Assembly (NCBI RefSeq): GCF_024343775.1
Contig: NZ_RJUF01000022.1
Span: 1-64,000, forward strand
Length of the DNA stretch: 64,000 bases
Direction: 5' to 3'
Source: Lacihabitans soyangensis
Lineage (GTDB): Bacteria; Bacteroidota; Bacteroidia; Cytophagales; Spirosomataceae
Shown here: in pieces, positions 43,513 to 52,161 of the stretch
How the letters are laid out: the number at the start of each line of letters is the position of its first letter
Numbering within the stretch: position 1 is the stretch's first letter
The notes under the pieces: model-generated
Database searches by the model: none
Told to the model about the DNA's origin: nothing
Seen by the model: only the letters and a program-made list of their open reading frames with translations
Translations under genes and position numbers: made by a program

Positions 43513-43536
43513 AAACTTTCAAAAGGTTCAAAGTTT
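43513..43536. promoter_or_regulatory. Candidate operator for the TetR regulator
   Basis: AAACTTTCAA, four bases, then TTCAAAGTTT: arms match in 9 of 10 positions. It lies 18 bases upstream of the TetR start, in the spacer to pyrD. The remaining spacer (to 43802) is AT-rich and otherwise holds only the pyrD promoter. Confidence 0.5.
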
Positions 43537-43748
43537 TTATTATTTTTTTTAGATGCAATTATCGTGCAATTTTATGCTTACTTAAATTTGAGAAAATCAG
43601 AAATATATAAATGGCTAATTTTCAGGCATAAATGGTTACGAATTCAAATGCAGAATTTCATTTAAATATTTATTAAATGGTACTATTTAAAGATATAATT
43701 AAATTTATCCAAAAAATGAACGTGTAAAAAACCCCCAGATCCTACCAA

Positions 43749-43780
43749 TTTGCCATTACCATGATTTAGAATTAATTTTG
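43749..43780 (+). promoter_or_regulatory. Promoter of pyrD
   Basis: TTTG at 43749-43752 and TAATTTTG at 43773-43780, with a 20-base spacer, match the consensus closely. The transcript should begin within about ten bases, leaving a short leader before the TTG start at 43803. Confidence 0.72.
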
Positions 43781-43802
43781 TCAATTAAACCAATCAAAAG
43801 TC

Positions 43803-44828
43803 TTGTCTTTCTATAAAAATCTCGTTTTCCCTATTCTTACTAAGTTTGACCCGGAGCGAATTCATTATTTCGCAATGGATTGTTTGAGTTTTGTTTGTAA
43901 AATCCCTGGTGTAAAAAAAATAATTAAGTTCAATTTAGATGTAAAATCTGCGAGTTTACATCGTAATTTTCTTGGTTTAGATTTTAAAAATCCAGTGGGA
44001 TTGGCTGCCGGTTTTGACAAAAACGCACTTTGGATTGACGAGTTGGATTGTCTGGGCTTTGGATTTATAGAAATAGGTACTGTTACACCAAAGCCACAAG
44101 ATGGCAACCCAAAACCTCGGTTATTCAGATTAAAAAAGGATGAAGCATTAATAAATCGTATGGGTTTTAACAACGGCGGCGTAGAAGAAGTAGTTAAAAA
44201 CCTGAAAAAACGAAATTCAAAAATCATAGTTGGTGGAAATATTGGTAAAAACAAATTGACCGAAAACGAAGATGCTCTCAGCGATTATTTGATTGCATTC
44301 AAAGGACTGGCAGACCATGTCGACTATTTTGTGGTGAATGTTTCTTCACCTAATACCCCTGGCCTTAGGGACTTACAAGAAAAAGAACCACTAAAGAAAA
44401 TACTCGCTGCACTACAAATAGAAAACCAAAAGCACAAAAAACCCGTTTTACTTAAAATAGCTCCAGATCTCACAGACTCACAGCTCGATGATATTGTGGA
44501 AATAGTAACAGAAACAGGTATATCTGGCGTAATAGCCACCAATACTACCTTGTCGAGAGCAGATTTAAAAACAGATAACGAGGAAGTAGAAAAAATTGGA
44601 GCGGGCGGATTGTCAGGTAAACCATTGAGAGATCGCTCTACCCAGGTTATTAAGTACTTGAGTCAAAAAGGTGGTGGGAAGTTTGGCATAATTGGTGCAG
44701 GTGGAATTTATACCGCAAAAGACGCCAAAGAAAAGTTGGAAGCCGGTGCGAGCTTGATTCAAGTTTATTCTGGGTTTATATATGAAGGGCCGTCAATAGC
44801 AAAAAATATCAATAAAGAACTAATATAA
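43803..44828 (+). CDS. pyrD: Dihydroorotate dehydrogenase (quinone), class 2
   Basis: PyrD oxidises dihydroorotate to orotate in pyrimidine synthesis and passes electrons to the quinone pool from the membrane. The 341-residue product begins at a TTG codon ([18 protein letters not shown]), because no ATG lies before the conserved FDPERIHYF. It shows [18 protein letters not shown], the class 2 Ser in [15 protein letters not shown], the flavin-binding [10 protein letters not shown] and the C-terminal [19 protein letters not shown]. Its stop (TAATG) overlaps the start of menG, a gene that acts on the same quinone pool. Confidence 0.95.
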   Translation: MSFYKNLVFPILTKFDPERIHYFAMDCLSFVCKIPGVKKIIKFNLDVKSASLHRNFLGLDFKNPVGLAAGFDKNALWIDELDCLGFGFIEIGTVTPKPQDGNPKPRLFRLKKDEALINRMGFNNGGVEEVVKNLKKRNSKIIVGGNIGKNKLTENEDALSDYLIAFKGLADHVDYFVVNVSSPNTPGLRDLQEKEPLKKILAALQIENQKHKKPVLLKIAPDLTDSQLDDIVEIVTETGISGVIATNTTLSRADLKTDNEEVEKIGAGGLSGKPLRDRSTQVIKYLSQKGGGKFGIIGAGGIYTAKDAKEKLEAGASLIQVYSGFIYEGPSIAKNINKELI

Positions 44829-45553
44829 TGAGTGTAGTACCCTACAAAAACAGTAGCGATAGTAAAAAAGATCAAGTAGCCGACATGTTTGATAGCATAT
44901 CGGGGAAGTACGACTTTCTGAACAGGCTACTGAGTGGCGGCGTGGATATTTATTGGAGAAAAAAAGCCTTGGGCATGATCAAGGATAGAAAAAACGACTT
45001 GGTGCTGGACATCGCCACAGGTACGGGCGACTTGGCCATCGAAGCCAACAAAATCTTGAAAGTTGAGAAAATTATTGGGGTTGATATTTCGGAGGGAATG
45101 CTCAATGTGGGCAAGGAAAAAATCAAAAAACTTGGACTAAGCAACAAAATAGACCTCCAGATGGGCGATTCGGAGAAACTATTGTTCGACAACAATACTT
45201 TTGACACGGTTATCGTTTCATTTGGTGTCCGTAATTTTGAGAATCTACTAAAAGGGCTCACCGACATGTGCAGAGTTTTGAAGCCGGGCGGTACATGTTT
45301 GGTGGTAGAATTCTCAAAACCGGCAAATTTTCCATTTAAACAATTCTATTGGTTTTACTCTACTAAGATTCTACCTATAATCGGCAAGTTAGTGTCCAAA
45401 GACAGCTCGGCATATAGTTATTTGCCCGAGTCAGTCAAAGCTTTTCCCGATGGTAGAGCCTTTTTAGATGTTTTCGAACAGGCAGGTTTTAGAGAAACCT
45501 CCGTAAAAACCCTTACATTTGGTATATGCTCAATCTATTTAGGAAAAAAATAA
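44828..45553 (+). CDS. menG: Demethylmenaquinone methyltransferase (UbiE/MenG)
   Basis: A 241-residue SAM-dependent methyltransferase that completes menaquinone synthesis. The SAM-binding motif is VLDIATGTGDLAIEA, preceded by the UbiE family block MFDSISGKYDFLNRLLSGG and followed by IIGVDISEGMLNVGK, VIVSFGVRNFENL and PGGTCLVVEFSKP. Bacteroidota use menaquinone, so MenG is the expected function. The start is coupled to the pyrD stop. The coding region extends 28 bases into the next gene, a strong overlap that keeps the order menG-porT, an adjacency I have seen often in Bacteroidota. Confidence 0.95.
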   Translation: MSVVPYKNSSDSKKDQVADMFDSISGKYDFLNRLLSGGVDIYWRKKALGMIKDRKNDLVLDIATGTGDLAIEANKILKVEKIIGVDISEGMLNVGKEKIKKLGLSNKIDLQMGDSEKLLFDNNTFDTVIVSFGVRNFENLLKGLTDMCRVLKPGGTCLVVEFSKPANFPFKQFYWFYSTKILPIIGKLVSKDSSAYSYLPESVKAFPDGRAFLDVFEQAGFRETSVKTLTFGICSIYLGKK

Positions 45554-46239
45554 CGCTAATACTAGTTCTGATATTAACTGTTAATTTGGCCCAAAGTCAA
45601 ATACGCACGAAGTATCAGCCCAACTACGATAACAAAAAAGTACACTTTGGATATTTTTTGGGCTTAGCAAATACCAAGTACAACATTAAATTTAATAACT
45701 CTTACCTAGCAGATGTAAACAAAGGCAAAGTTTACGCCATCAGCTCACCTACTTCTACGGGTATAAAGGCCGGTGGTTTGGTCAATATTTATATTAACGA
45801 CTACCTTGATTTTAGGTTTTCGCCACTATCAGTGGCAATTTACTCAAGAAAACTGCTCGAAAATGATAGTATTGCTCACAATCAAGAAGACAAAGCTTGG
45901 TTTGAAATTCCGGTACAACTAAAGTATAAATCCGAGCGAAGACATAACTCAAGAATGTTTGTTTTTGCGGGATTGAAGTATGGTTTTGAGACCAACGTGG
46001 TTAACAAAAAAAACAATGCTACGCTTGTCAACAACTTTACCACCAAAACCAGCGATTTTTCGGTAGAGTATGGCATGGGTCTGGAACTTTTTAGAGAATA
46101 TTTTAAAGTGACCCCCGAGCTTCACTTTTCACATGGCATTAGAAACATGGTAAATCCTGGCGGAAATAGGTCGAGTTTTTTGAGTTATGTGGACAAACTC
46201 AAAACACATTCGGTTACGATGTATATAGTCTTTCAATAG
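45526..46239 (+). CDS. porT: PorT-like outer-membrane beta-barrel, type IX secretion
   Basis: A 237-residue outer-membrane barrel of the PorT/SprT family, which is needed for the type IX secretion system of Bacteroidota. A signal peptide (LILVLILTVNLAQS) starts the protein. Family features are the first strand VHFGYFLGLANTKYNIKF, the repeated strands with aromatic girdles (LDFRFSPLSVAIYSRKL, WFEIPVQLKYKS) and the C-terminal strand HSVTMYIVF ending in Phe-Gln. Length fits. It is coupled by a 28-base overlap to menG. Its 3 prime end overlaps cutC by 26 bases on the other strand. Other T9SS genes are not in this window. Confidence 0.85.
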   Translation: MLNLFRKKITLILVLILTVNLAQSQIRTKYQPNYDNKKVHFGYFLGLANTKYNIKFNNSYLADVNKGKVYAISSPTSTGIKAGGLVNIYINDYLDFRFSPLSVAIYSRKLLENDSIAHNQEDKAWFEIPVQLKYKSERRHNSRMFVFAGLKYGFETNVVNKKNNATLVNNFTTKTSDFSVEYGMGLELFREYFKVTPELHFSHGIRNMVNPGGNRSSFLSYVDKLKTHSVTMYIVFQ

Positions 46240-46978
46240 CCTCTCTGGCCATTTTTATAGTTTCCACATCTGCTTCTATATTCATAAATTCATCTGCATC
46301 TTCGGCTCCCATTTTTATATTCGGATTTCTGTAAGTCATTAAACTTGGAAAAGCCTTTTTAGCCGAAAAATGAAATGCATCGACATTTACCGCAGCTATT
46401 TCAGGAATATTCCGTGGATTTACACCGCTTCCAGCCATAATATTTATTCTGTTAGCTGCCGTTTGCTTGTATTCTTTTAAATTGCCTATTGCCTCCGGTG
46501 CGGTAGGGAACTGTCCAGAAGTAAGTATATTTTCTATGCCCAAAGAAATCAACTGTTCTATGGCCAAATGTGGGTTTTTGCACATATCAAAGGCCCGATG
46601 AAAAGTTACTGGAAAATCACCAATAGCTTTCAGCAATCTGGCGTTTCCAGCCATATCAATATTTCCATCAGACTGAAGCATACCTATTACGAAGCCAGCG
46701 GGCTGCAGTTTTTTCAAAAGTTTAATGTCGGCCAACATCACTTGGATTTCATCCTCGTTGTATAAAAAGTCTCCACCGCGAGGTCGAATCATTACATAAA
46801 CTGGAATATTTACCTGATCAAGAACAGAGCTCAAAAGACCAACGCTTGGCGTGGTGCCACCTTCTAAAAAACCCCCACAAAGTTCAATACGGTTGGCCCT
46901 ACCTAACTCTGCATTTTTACATGATTTTAGACTGAAACAGCAGATTTCCAAAAGTTTTTTTTTAGCAAAATCGGTCAT
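46214..46978 (-). CDS. cutC: CutC-family protein
   Basis: A 254-residue protein of the CutC family, a TIM-barrel protein historically linked to copper homeostasis in E. coli, though the biochemical role is unsettled. Family segments: LEICCFSLKSCKNAELGRAN and RIELCGGFLEGGTTPSVGLL, then YVMIRPRGGDFLYNEDEIQV, FVIGMLQSDGNIDM and the barrel end GSGVNPRNIPEI. The frame is intact. It is convergent with porT with a 26-base overlap and divergent from the DUF2795 gene. Confidence 0.93.
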   Translation of the reverse strand: MTDFAKKKLLEICCFSLKSCKNAELGRANRIELCGGFLEGGTTPSVGLLSSVLDQVNIPVYVMIRPRGGDFLYNEDEIQVMLADIKLLKKLQPAGFVIGMLQSDGNIDMAGNARLLKAIGDFPVTFHRAFDMCKNPHLAIEQLISLGIENILTSGQFPTAPEAIGNLKEYKQTAANRINIMAGSGVNPRNIPEIAAVNVDAFHFSAKKAFPSLMTYRNPNIKMGAEDADEFMNIEADVETIKMAREAIERLYTS

Positions 46979-47089
46979 TTATATAAATTTAAAATGCTGA
47001 AAATAAAGCAAATAGCCCTATTTGATGTTTTTTTTGGGAATTTATGACAATTTTTTTTATTAATTACGTTTTACTGTCAAAGTTTTTTA

Positions 47090-47097
47090 TACTTTTG
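47090..47097 (+). promoter_or_regulatory. Candidate -7 element for the DUF2795 gene
   Basis: TACTTTTG matches TAnnTTTG and is 43 bases before ATG 47140. A -33 element is not clear, the region being T-rich. Confidence 0.6.
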
Positions 47098-47139
47098 CAG
47101 CCAAATTTAAAAGGTTTATTAACTAAAACGAGTGGGAAT

Positions 47140-47361
47140 ATGTACTGGACACTAGAACTTGTTTCTTATTTGGAAGACGCCCCATGGCCAGCAACTAAAG
47201 ACGAATTGATAGATTTTTCTATAAGGTCAGGAGCTCCAAATGAAGTGATTGAGAATTTGTCAGAATTGGAAGACGACGGTCAACCCTACGAAAATATCGA
47301 GGAGATTTGGCCTGATTATCCAACCAAAGAAGACTTCTTCTTTAATGAAGACGAATATTAA
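47140..47361 (+). CDS. DUF2795 family protein
   Basis: A 73-residue acidic protein, beginning MYWTLELVSYLEDAPWPATK and rich in Asp, Glu and Tyr (NLSELEDDGQPYENIEEIWPD). It resembles the DUF2795 family, which is found widely in Bacteroidota as a very conserved stand-alone gene without known function. ATG 47140 is preferred over the reading start at 47044, whose 32 added residues are hydrophobic and overlap the -7 promoter element. A clean terminator follows. Strong conservation in sequence style, its own promoter and its own terminator suggest it is highly expressed. Confidence 0.85.
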   Translation: MYWTLELVSYLEDAPWPATKDELIDFSIRSGAPNEVIENLSELEDDGQPYENIEEIWPDYPTKEDFFFNEDEY

Positions 47362-47387
47362 GCATATTGTCTGATTTAATAAAATAA

Positions 47388-47414
47388 ACACCTCCCGAAA
47401 GAGGTGTTTTTTTT
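47388..47414 (+). terminator. Rho-independent terminator after the DUF2795 gene
   Basis: ACACCTC (47388-47394) pairs with GAGGTGT (47401-47407) around CCGAAA, followed by seven or eight T. A textbook terminator. Confidence 0.93.
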
Positions 47415-47458
47415 GTGGTTTCTGTATAGTATATTTGGCCAACAGAGCCTATAATATC

Positions 47459-48127
47459 ATGACTATTTCTAAAAACTTTGAAAGGCCCGATCTCAAAAAC
47501 CTAAGACAGCTCGTTCGCCAAGGCGAAGGCCAGCAGCTAGAGTTTAAGCTCAAGAGCAATCATCCTGATAAAATCATGAAGGAAGTGGTGGCTTTTGCCA
47601 ACTCAGAGGGCGGTAAGTTGCTGATAGGCGTGGCTGACGACAAAGAACTGATAGGCCTCAAATATCCTGATGAAGACGAGTACATAATCTCTAAAAGTAT
47701 TGAAAAGTACATTTTCCCGGAGGTGGAGTACAGTTTAGAAAAAGTGAGGCTCGATAACGAAAAAGAAGTACTGATTTATGACATTTTTGCGAGCGAGAAA
47801 AAACCACACTGCCTAGACTTGAAGGGAATTCCAGACGAACGGAAGATATTTGTTAGAAGTGCAGACAAATCAATACAAGCCAGCAAGGAGGTTAAAGAAA
47901 TACTTAAGGGTAGGAAAAAAGACAAAGGATACAAATTTGCTTACGGCGAAAAGGAAAGGACTTTGATGCAATACCTCGATCGGCATCAGGAAGTTACGGT
48001 AAGTAAATTTGCTGAAATAGCCGAAATTCCGAAAAAAACTGCGAGCCGAACAATGGTTTTACTGGTGTTGGCTGGGGTTTTAAGGGTAAATCCCAACGAG
48101 ATTGAAGATACTTTTTCGATGGTTTGA
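47459..48127 (+). CDS. AlbA_2/Schlafen-type DNA-binding regulator with C-terminal HTH
   Basis: A 222-residue predicted transcriptional regulator. The N-terminal AlbA_2 domain shows QGEGQQLEFKLKSNHPDKIM and EVVAFANSEGGKLLIGVADD, the pattern of nucleic acid-binding/ATPase-like domains found in many Bacteroidota regulators. A C-terminal winged-helix-like segment is EVTVSKFAEIAEIPKKTASRTMVLL. The ATG 47459 is used rather than a TTG at 47435. TATATTTG at 47430-47437 is a candidate -7 element just downstream of the DUF2795 terminator. Target genes are unknown. Confidence 0.85.
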   Translation: MTISKNFERPDLKNLRQLVRQGEGQQLEFKLKSNHPDKIMKEVVAFANSEGGKLLIGVADDKELIGLKYPDEDEYIISKSIEKYIFPEVEYSLEKVRLDNEKEVLIYDIFASEKKPHCLDLKGIPDERKIFVRSADKSIQASKEVKEILKGRKKDKGYKFAYGEKERTLMQYLDRHQEVTVSKFAEIAEIPKKTASRTMVLLVLAGVLRVNPNEIEDTFSMV

Positions 48128-48289
48128 AGCGATGAACCTTGAAAAATAATGAAAAATTAACAATTTGGTAACACAGCATTTTTATTCTTCTTAAATAAAA
48201 CAACAATTTTTGCAGAAATTTTGGAATTGGGCATTCAATTCTGAAATTAGGGACGAAAGTTCTGAAATATATTACCAATATGATTTAAG

Positions 48290-49468
48290 ATGAAGAAAAT
48301 GATGCTAGCCACATATTTTGTGGCGGTAAGTACGCTTGTATTTGCTCAAAAAAAAGGTACTTCCACAAAAATGACATTCGGCAAAGGAGTACAGTTTGCC
48401 TCCGAAGACTCCTTGTTTACTTTGGGTATTAATGGCCGAGTACAGAGTCTTTTTGAAGGAAAAGTCGACCTCAACAAAGAGACATTTGGAGCTGATTTTT
48501 TGCTCCGAAGAGCTCGTTTGAATTTTCAAGGAACTGCACTAAATCCCAAATTTACCTATAGAATTCAAATAGGTTTCGCTCATGGCGACATTACTTCTGC
48601 AAACGCCGATGCAGAAAATAATCTGATTTTGAGAGATGCAATGCTCAACTACCAGGCTGCAAAGTGGCTTAAAATAGGCTTTGGACAGACCAAATTGCCT
48701 GGCAATAGACAACGGCAGGTGTCGTCTGCCAACTTGCAATTGGTGGAACGCTCGGTGGTAAACAATAATTTTACACTTGACAGAGACAAGGGAATATGGT
48801 TTTACACCAACTTTAAATTCAATAAGACTATTTTGAAGCCTACATTGGCCATTTCAAGTGGAGAAGGGAGAATTGTTTCTAACAAAAATGGCAAGCTGAG
48901 CTATACGCTTAGAACAGAAATACTGCCATTGGGCGAATTCAAAAATAATGGAGATTACGTTGAATCATCTCTTGAGTTTGAACCGAAACCTAAACTCGCT
49001 GTGGCTGGCGTATATAGCTACAACCAGGCTTCAGTTCGGACAATGGGTCAGTTGGGCAATTATCTTTACAACTCTGCAACGTCCGATATCAAATATTATG
49101 GTGGAGACCTGCTATTCAAGGTCAAGGGATTTTCGTTTGAATCAGAGCTTTATAGAAGGGAGTCGAGTGCGGGTGTAATTATAAATGCCGAGGACACAAG
49201 ACTTAAAAATCATGTTATAGCAGGGACAGGTTTCTTGATGCAATCAGGGTATTTGATTACCAAAAAAGATGAGATTGCGGTTAGATACGGCCAAATTACC
49301 CCAGATGAAAAAATGCAATCAGTGATGAACAAACAGCAGGAATATGTTCTCGGATACTCTCACTACTTTGCCAAGCATAGTCTTAAAATACAAACTGACG
49401 CCACATATTGGGTAAATGGTACTAGTGAAAGTCTTATTTACAGGTTATCTAGCGTTGTAACTTTTTAA
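48290..49468 (+). CDS. OprP/OprO-like porin
   Basis: A 392-residue outer-membrane porin of the phosphate-selective OprO/OprP family. It begins with a signal peptide (MMLATYFVAVSTLVFAQ). Early strands are FGKGVQFASEDSLFTLGING, FLLRRARLNFQGTALNPKFT and YRIQIGFAHGDITS, with the loop GQTKLPGNRQRQVSSANLQL, and the barrel closes in SLIYRLSSVVTF, with the terminal Phe usual for outer-membrane assembly. Selectivity for phosphate cannot be read from sequence. It is transcribed alone and has a strong terminator. Confidence 0.9.
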   Translation: MKKMMLATYFVAVSTLVFAQKKGTSTKMTFGKGVQFASEDSLFTLGINGRVQSLFEGKVDLNKETFGADFLLRRARLNFQGTALNPKFTYRIQIGFAHGDITSANADAENNLILRDAMLNYQAAKWLKIGFGQTKLPGNRQRQVSSANLQLVERSVVNNNFTLDRDKGIWFYTNFKFNKTILKPTLAISSGEGRIVSNKNGKLSYTLRTEILPLGEFKNNGDYVESSLEFEPKPKLAVAGVYSYNQASVRTMGQLGNYLYNSATSDIKYYGGDLLFKVKGFSFESELYRRESSAGVIINAEDTRLKNHVIAGTGFLMQSGYLITKKDEIAVRYGQITPDEKMQSVMNKQQEYVLGYSHYFAKHSLKIQTDATYWVNGTSESLIYRLSSVVTF

Positions 49469-49548
49469 CATTAGGTTCCTTTTTATTATTCTGAAAATTG
49501 CTTTTTTCGGATAATTTCTTGAGCGTTTTTTCCATAATCTTAGATATC

Positions 49549-49584
49549 AAACCGACAAGTATAAAACTATTTGTCGGTTTTTTT
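49549..49584 (+). terminator. Rho-independent terminator after the porin gene
   Basis: AAACCGACAA (49549-49558) pairs perfectly with TTGTCGGTTT (49571-49580), followed by TTTT. It lies about 80 bases after the porin stop. Confidence 0.85.
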
Positions 49585-49652
49585 ATTTCTTGCCATTTGG
49601 CAAGTGAAAAATCAAGACTTAAATTTTATGTTTGTCAATAAAATAACAGAAC

Positions 49653-50093
49653 ATGAAAAAAGTACTATTTGGATTTTTACTGGCAAGTATCTTTGCATCC
49701 TGCAACTCCGAAAAAACTACGGAGTCAAATGATCATCAAGCACTTATAAAGACTTATTTCGAAAACTTTAATGCACACAACTGGCAAAAAATGGCTGAAA
49801 TGTATGCCGATACTGCCGATTTTAAAGACCCGAGTTTAGGAATAGGAATAGTAAAACAAACCCACGAGCAAACTATCAAAAAATATAGTGAATTAGCCAC
49901 TACATTTCCCGACCTAAAAGACCAAGTAGTGGCAACTTACCCTTCTGGTAATAAGCACATTGTAGTGGAATTTGTTTCTTCGGGTACAGCTCCTGATGGG
50001 TCAAAGTTCGAGCTACCCATTTGCACGATTTTTACCATTGAAAACGGCAAGATAACTCAGGACTTTACTTATTATGATAATTCTCAGGAGTAA
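49653..50093 (+). CDS. SnoaL/NTF2-like lipoprotein
   Basis: A 146-residue lipoprotein with signal and lipobox ending in Cys17 (SIFASC). The mature domain has the NTF2-like/SnoaL pattern: ALIKTYFENFNAHNWQKMAE, MYADTADFKDPSLG, EFVSSGTAPDGSKFELPICT and the final FTIENGKITQDFTYYDN. Such domains may bind or isomerise small ligands, and here no catalytic pair is evident. It is followed 21 bases later by a membrane protein gene. Function unknown. Confidence 0.85.
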   Translation: MKKVLFGFLLASIFASCNSEKTTESNDHQALIKTYFENFNAHNWQKMAEMYADTADFKDPSLGIGIVKQTHEQTIKKYSELATTFPDLKDQVVATYPSGNKHIVVEFVSSGTAPDGSKFELPICTIFTIENGKITQDFTYYDNSQE

Positions 50094-50114
50094 CAAATTT
50101 TAAAATCAATCATA

Positions 50115-50813
50115 ATGCTACCGAATTCACCCTTTTCCCTCAATGTATTTTTCGTTCTTACCACATTTCTTTGTTTATTTTTGATTTTTGTAATTCTAAA
50201 ATCTTCTAAATTAAGCAGAACGAAATCATTACAGATTTGTGCAATTTTGGTGTGTTGGCTGGGCATTCAAGCCTACATTACCATGAGTGGAACCTACGCA
50301 AAGAATCCCAACTCTTTTCCTCCAAAAATAGTATTGATGGGCATTTTGCCCATGACCGTTCTAATAATTTCACTTTTGATTAATCCGAAAACTAGAAAGA
50401 TAATTGATTCACTTTCAATAAGTAACTTAACCTACCTACACCTTGTCAGAATTCCGGTTGAAATAGCCTTGTATTGGCTATTTTTACAAAAAGCCATTCC
50501 CCAAATCATGACTTTTGAGGGGCGAAATTTCGATATTTTGGCAGGAATAACTGCACCCATCATGGTCTATTTGTATAAAAAAGGAATGAATCCCAAATTA
50601 TTGATTGGCTGGAATATCATTTCTATGGTCTTACTCCTAAACATAGTTTTCACGGCTATCTTCTCTACCGAAACACCCTTACAAAAATTTGGCTTTGAGC
50701 AGCCCAATATTGCCATTATACACTTCCCGTTTAGTTGGTTAGCAACTTTTATTGTTCCAGCTGTTTTGTTTTCTCATCTGGCGTCTCTTCGAATTTTGAT
50801 CCAAAAAGCATGA
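50115..50813 (+). CDS. Hypothetical integral membrane protein
   Basis: A 232-residue protein with about six predicted membrane helices, for instance FFVLTTFLCLFLIFVILKSS, ICAILVCWLGIQAYITMSG, IVLMGILPMTVLIISLLIN, NIISMVLLLNIVFTAIFST and the last SWLATFIVPAVLFSHLASL. It carries no motif of a known transporter or enzyme that I can see. The position 21 bases after the SnoaL lipoprotein suggests a shared transcript. Function unknown. Confidence 0.7.
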   Translation: MLPNSPFSLNVFFVLTTFLCLFLIFVILKSSKLSRTKSLQICAILVCWLGIQAYITMSGTYAKNPNSFPPKIVLMGILPMTVLIISLLINPKTRKIIDSLSISNLTYLHLVRIPVEIALYWLFLQKAIPQIMTFEGRNFDILAGITAPIMVYLYKKGMNPKLLIGWNIISMVLLLNIVFTAIFSTETPLQKFGFEQPNIAIIHFPFSWLATFIVPAVLFSHLASLRILIQKA

Positions 50814-50944
50814 AAATCAGCCTATTTTGCTTCAAATTATAATTTGAGCCGTCTCAAATGATGTTTTGAAACGCTTCTCGAGCTTTAACCCTTCAAATTT
50901 GTAACATCAAATCGCAACGGTGCGGTTTCTAAAATTTTACAAAA

Positions 50945-51295
50945 ATGAAAAAGTTCTCTTATGGTGTTTTGGCCATCACAATGTTGTTTACAGCATGCAA
51001 AACTCTTACTTCAACTACTTACATTAAGCCCAATGATGCTTTTATCTTAGGTAATAATGAGCATAGAGAATTTAAAGTACGTTTAAAAAATATTTCAAAT
51101 AGCAATTTGGAGATTTGGAGAACACCCCTTGGAGGTGGTCAGCATTCTAAAGTTTTGGTAAAGCCTACAGAGACTATTCAAGTAAAGGTAGAAGAGAATA
51201 CCGCTTTGAGAATCAACAATAACAGCAATGAACAAGCAACGGTTGAACTTTTAGTTAAAGGAGATACTGGCTTGTCAATGGGATATAAAAAGTAA
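50945..51295 (+). CDS. Small hypothetical lipoprotein
   Basis: A 116-residue lipoprotein with signal peptide and lipobox ending in Cys18 (MLFTAC). The mature part is a short beta-sandwich-like domain: REFKVRLKNISNSNLEIWRT, then TIQVKVEENTALRINNNS and ATVELLVKGDTGLSMGY. It may fold like a fibronectin-III or DUF-like module, but no family is certain. It is followed 26 bases later by a DoxX-family gene. It may belong to the same transcript. Confidence 0.7.
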   Translation: MKKFSYGVLAITMLFTACKTLTSTTYIKPNDAFILGNNEHREFKVRLKNISNSNLEIWRTPLGGGQHSKVLVKPTETIQVKVEENTALRINNNSNEQATVELLVKGDTGLSMGYKK

Positions 51296-51321
51296 ATCAA
51301 TAACATAAAAACCAATTTAAA

Positions 51322-51807
51322 ATGAAAGAATTACTTAGGAAAATATTAACTCCAAAAAAGCTGGATTTGAGTTTGGATCTAGCCGTGGCTATTCCACGAA
51401 TAGTTTATGGTTATTTACTAACCGCAGAATTTGGTTCGCCTAAGTTCGGATTGCCGTGGTCTGACCCAGACAAAAACCTTGGACTTTTTGAAGTAGCCTT
51501 TTGGTTTCCCAATGATGTTGCTGAATACGGAGGTATTTTTGCCATGATGCCCGCCTTTTTGGCTTGGATGGCCGCATTCAGTGAAGGAGTGGGTGGTATA
51601 GCTTGGATTTTAGGATTTCAGACTCGTATTTTTTCTTTTCTCATATTTTGTACCATGCTAGTGGTGGTATTTGTCCATCAGATACAATACGGCTATTGGA
51701 ATATGTTACCTGGAATGGGTATTTTATGGATATCGGCCATCAGCATGGTTGCCGGCTCTGGACGATTCGGATTAGATTTTATAACTTCTAAATTATTATC
51801 AAAATGA
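51322..51807 (+). CDS. DoxX-family membrane protein
   Basis: A 161-residue DoxX-family protein with four hydrophobic helices (DLAVAIPRIVYGYLLTAEFG, FAMMPAFLAWMAAFSEGVG, IFSFLIFCTMLVVVFVHQIQ, LPGMGILWISAISMVAGSG). The conserved small residues and the GRFGLDFI end are typical of DoxX. Its role is unknown; the family is linked to oxidative stress or quinone handling in other bacteria. Its stop ATGA overlaps the next start, so it is coupled to the lipoprotein gene. It is longer and not closely related to the tandem pair at 6705-7478. Confidence 0.85.
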   Translation: MKELLRKILTPKKLDLSLDLAVAIPRIVYGYLLTAEFGSPKFGLPWSDPDKNLGLFEVAFWFPNDVAEYGGIFAMMPAFLAWMAAFSEGVGGIAWILGFQTRIFSFLIFCTMLVVVFVHQIQYGYWNMLPGMGILWISAISMVAGSGRFGLDFITSKLLSK

Positions 51808-52157
51808 GATTATTATTAGCCTTTCTTATATGTTTGACAGCATTGAGCTGTGTACAAAAATCTCACGATCAAACTGTTACGGTGACCTTAGATGTATCTG
51901 AAATTCCCGACATAAAAACGGTAGGAGTTAGAGGTAGCGACAAACCACTCAGTTGGCGAGAGGATTTTGAGATGAAACCATTGGTAAAAGACAGTCTTTA
52001 CACAGCCACATTTTCAGGCAAAACGGGCTTGTTGTTTACCGAAATAAAATTCGTGGTCAATGGTGAGTTTGAATTTAAAGATCAAGACAATAGAAGGGTG
52101 GTTTTTGATAAATCTAAAAAAACAATATATCAGGCAAAATTTAATAAAATCAATTGA
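51804..52157 (+). CDS. Carbohydrate-binding-like lipoprotein
   Basis: A 117-residue lipoprotein with lipobox ending in Cys16 (LTALSC). The mature domain, VTVTLDVSEIPDIKTVGVRG, then DKPLSWREDFEMKPL, YTATFSGKTGLLFTEIKFVV and NGEFEFKDQDNRRVVFD, has the strand order and Trp/Asp pattern of starch-binding CBM20-like or related modules found in Bacteroidota serine hydrolases. Binding of glycan is inferred. It overlaps the DoxX gene by 4 bases and ends 4 bases before the DUF2807 gene, forming a tight operon. Confidence 0.65.
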   Translation: MRLLLAFLICLTALSCVQKSHDQTVTVTLDVSEIPDIKTVGVRGSDKPLSWREDFEMKPLVKDSLYTATFSGKTGLLFTEIKFVVNGEFEFKDQDNRRVVFDKSKKTIYQAKFNKIN

Positions 52158-52161
52158 AATC

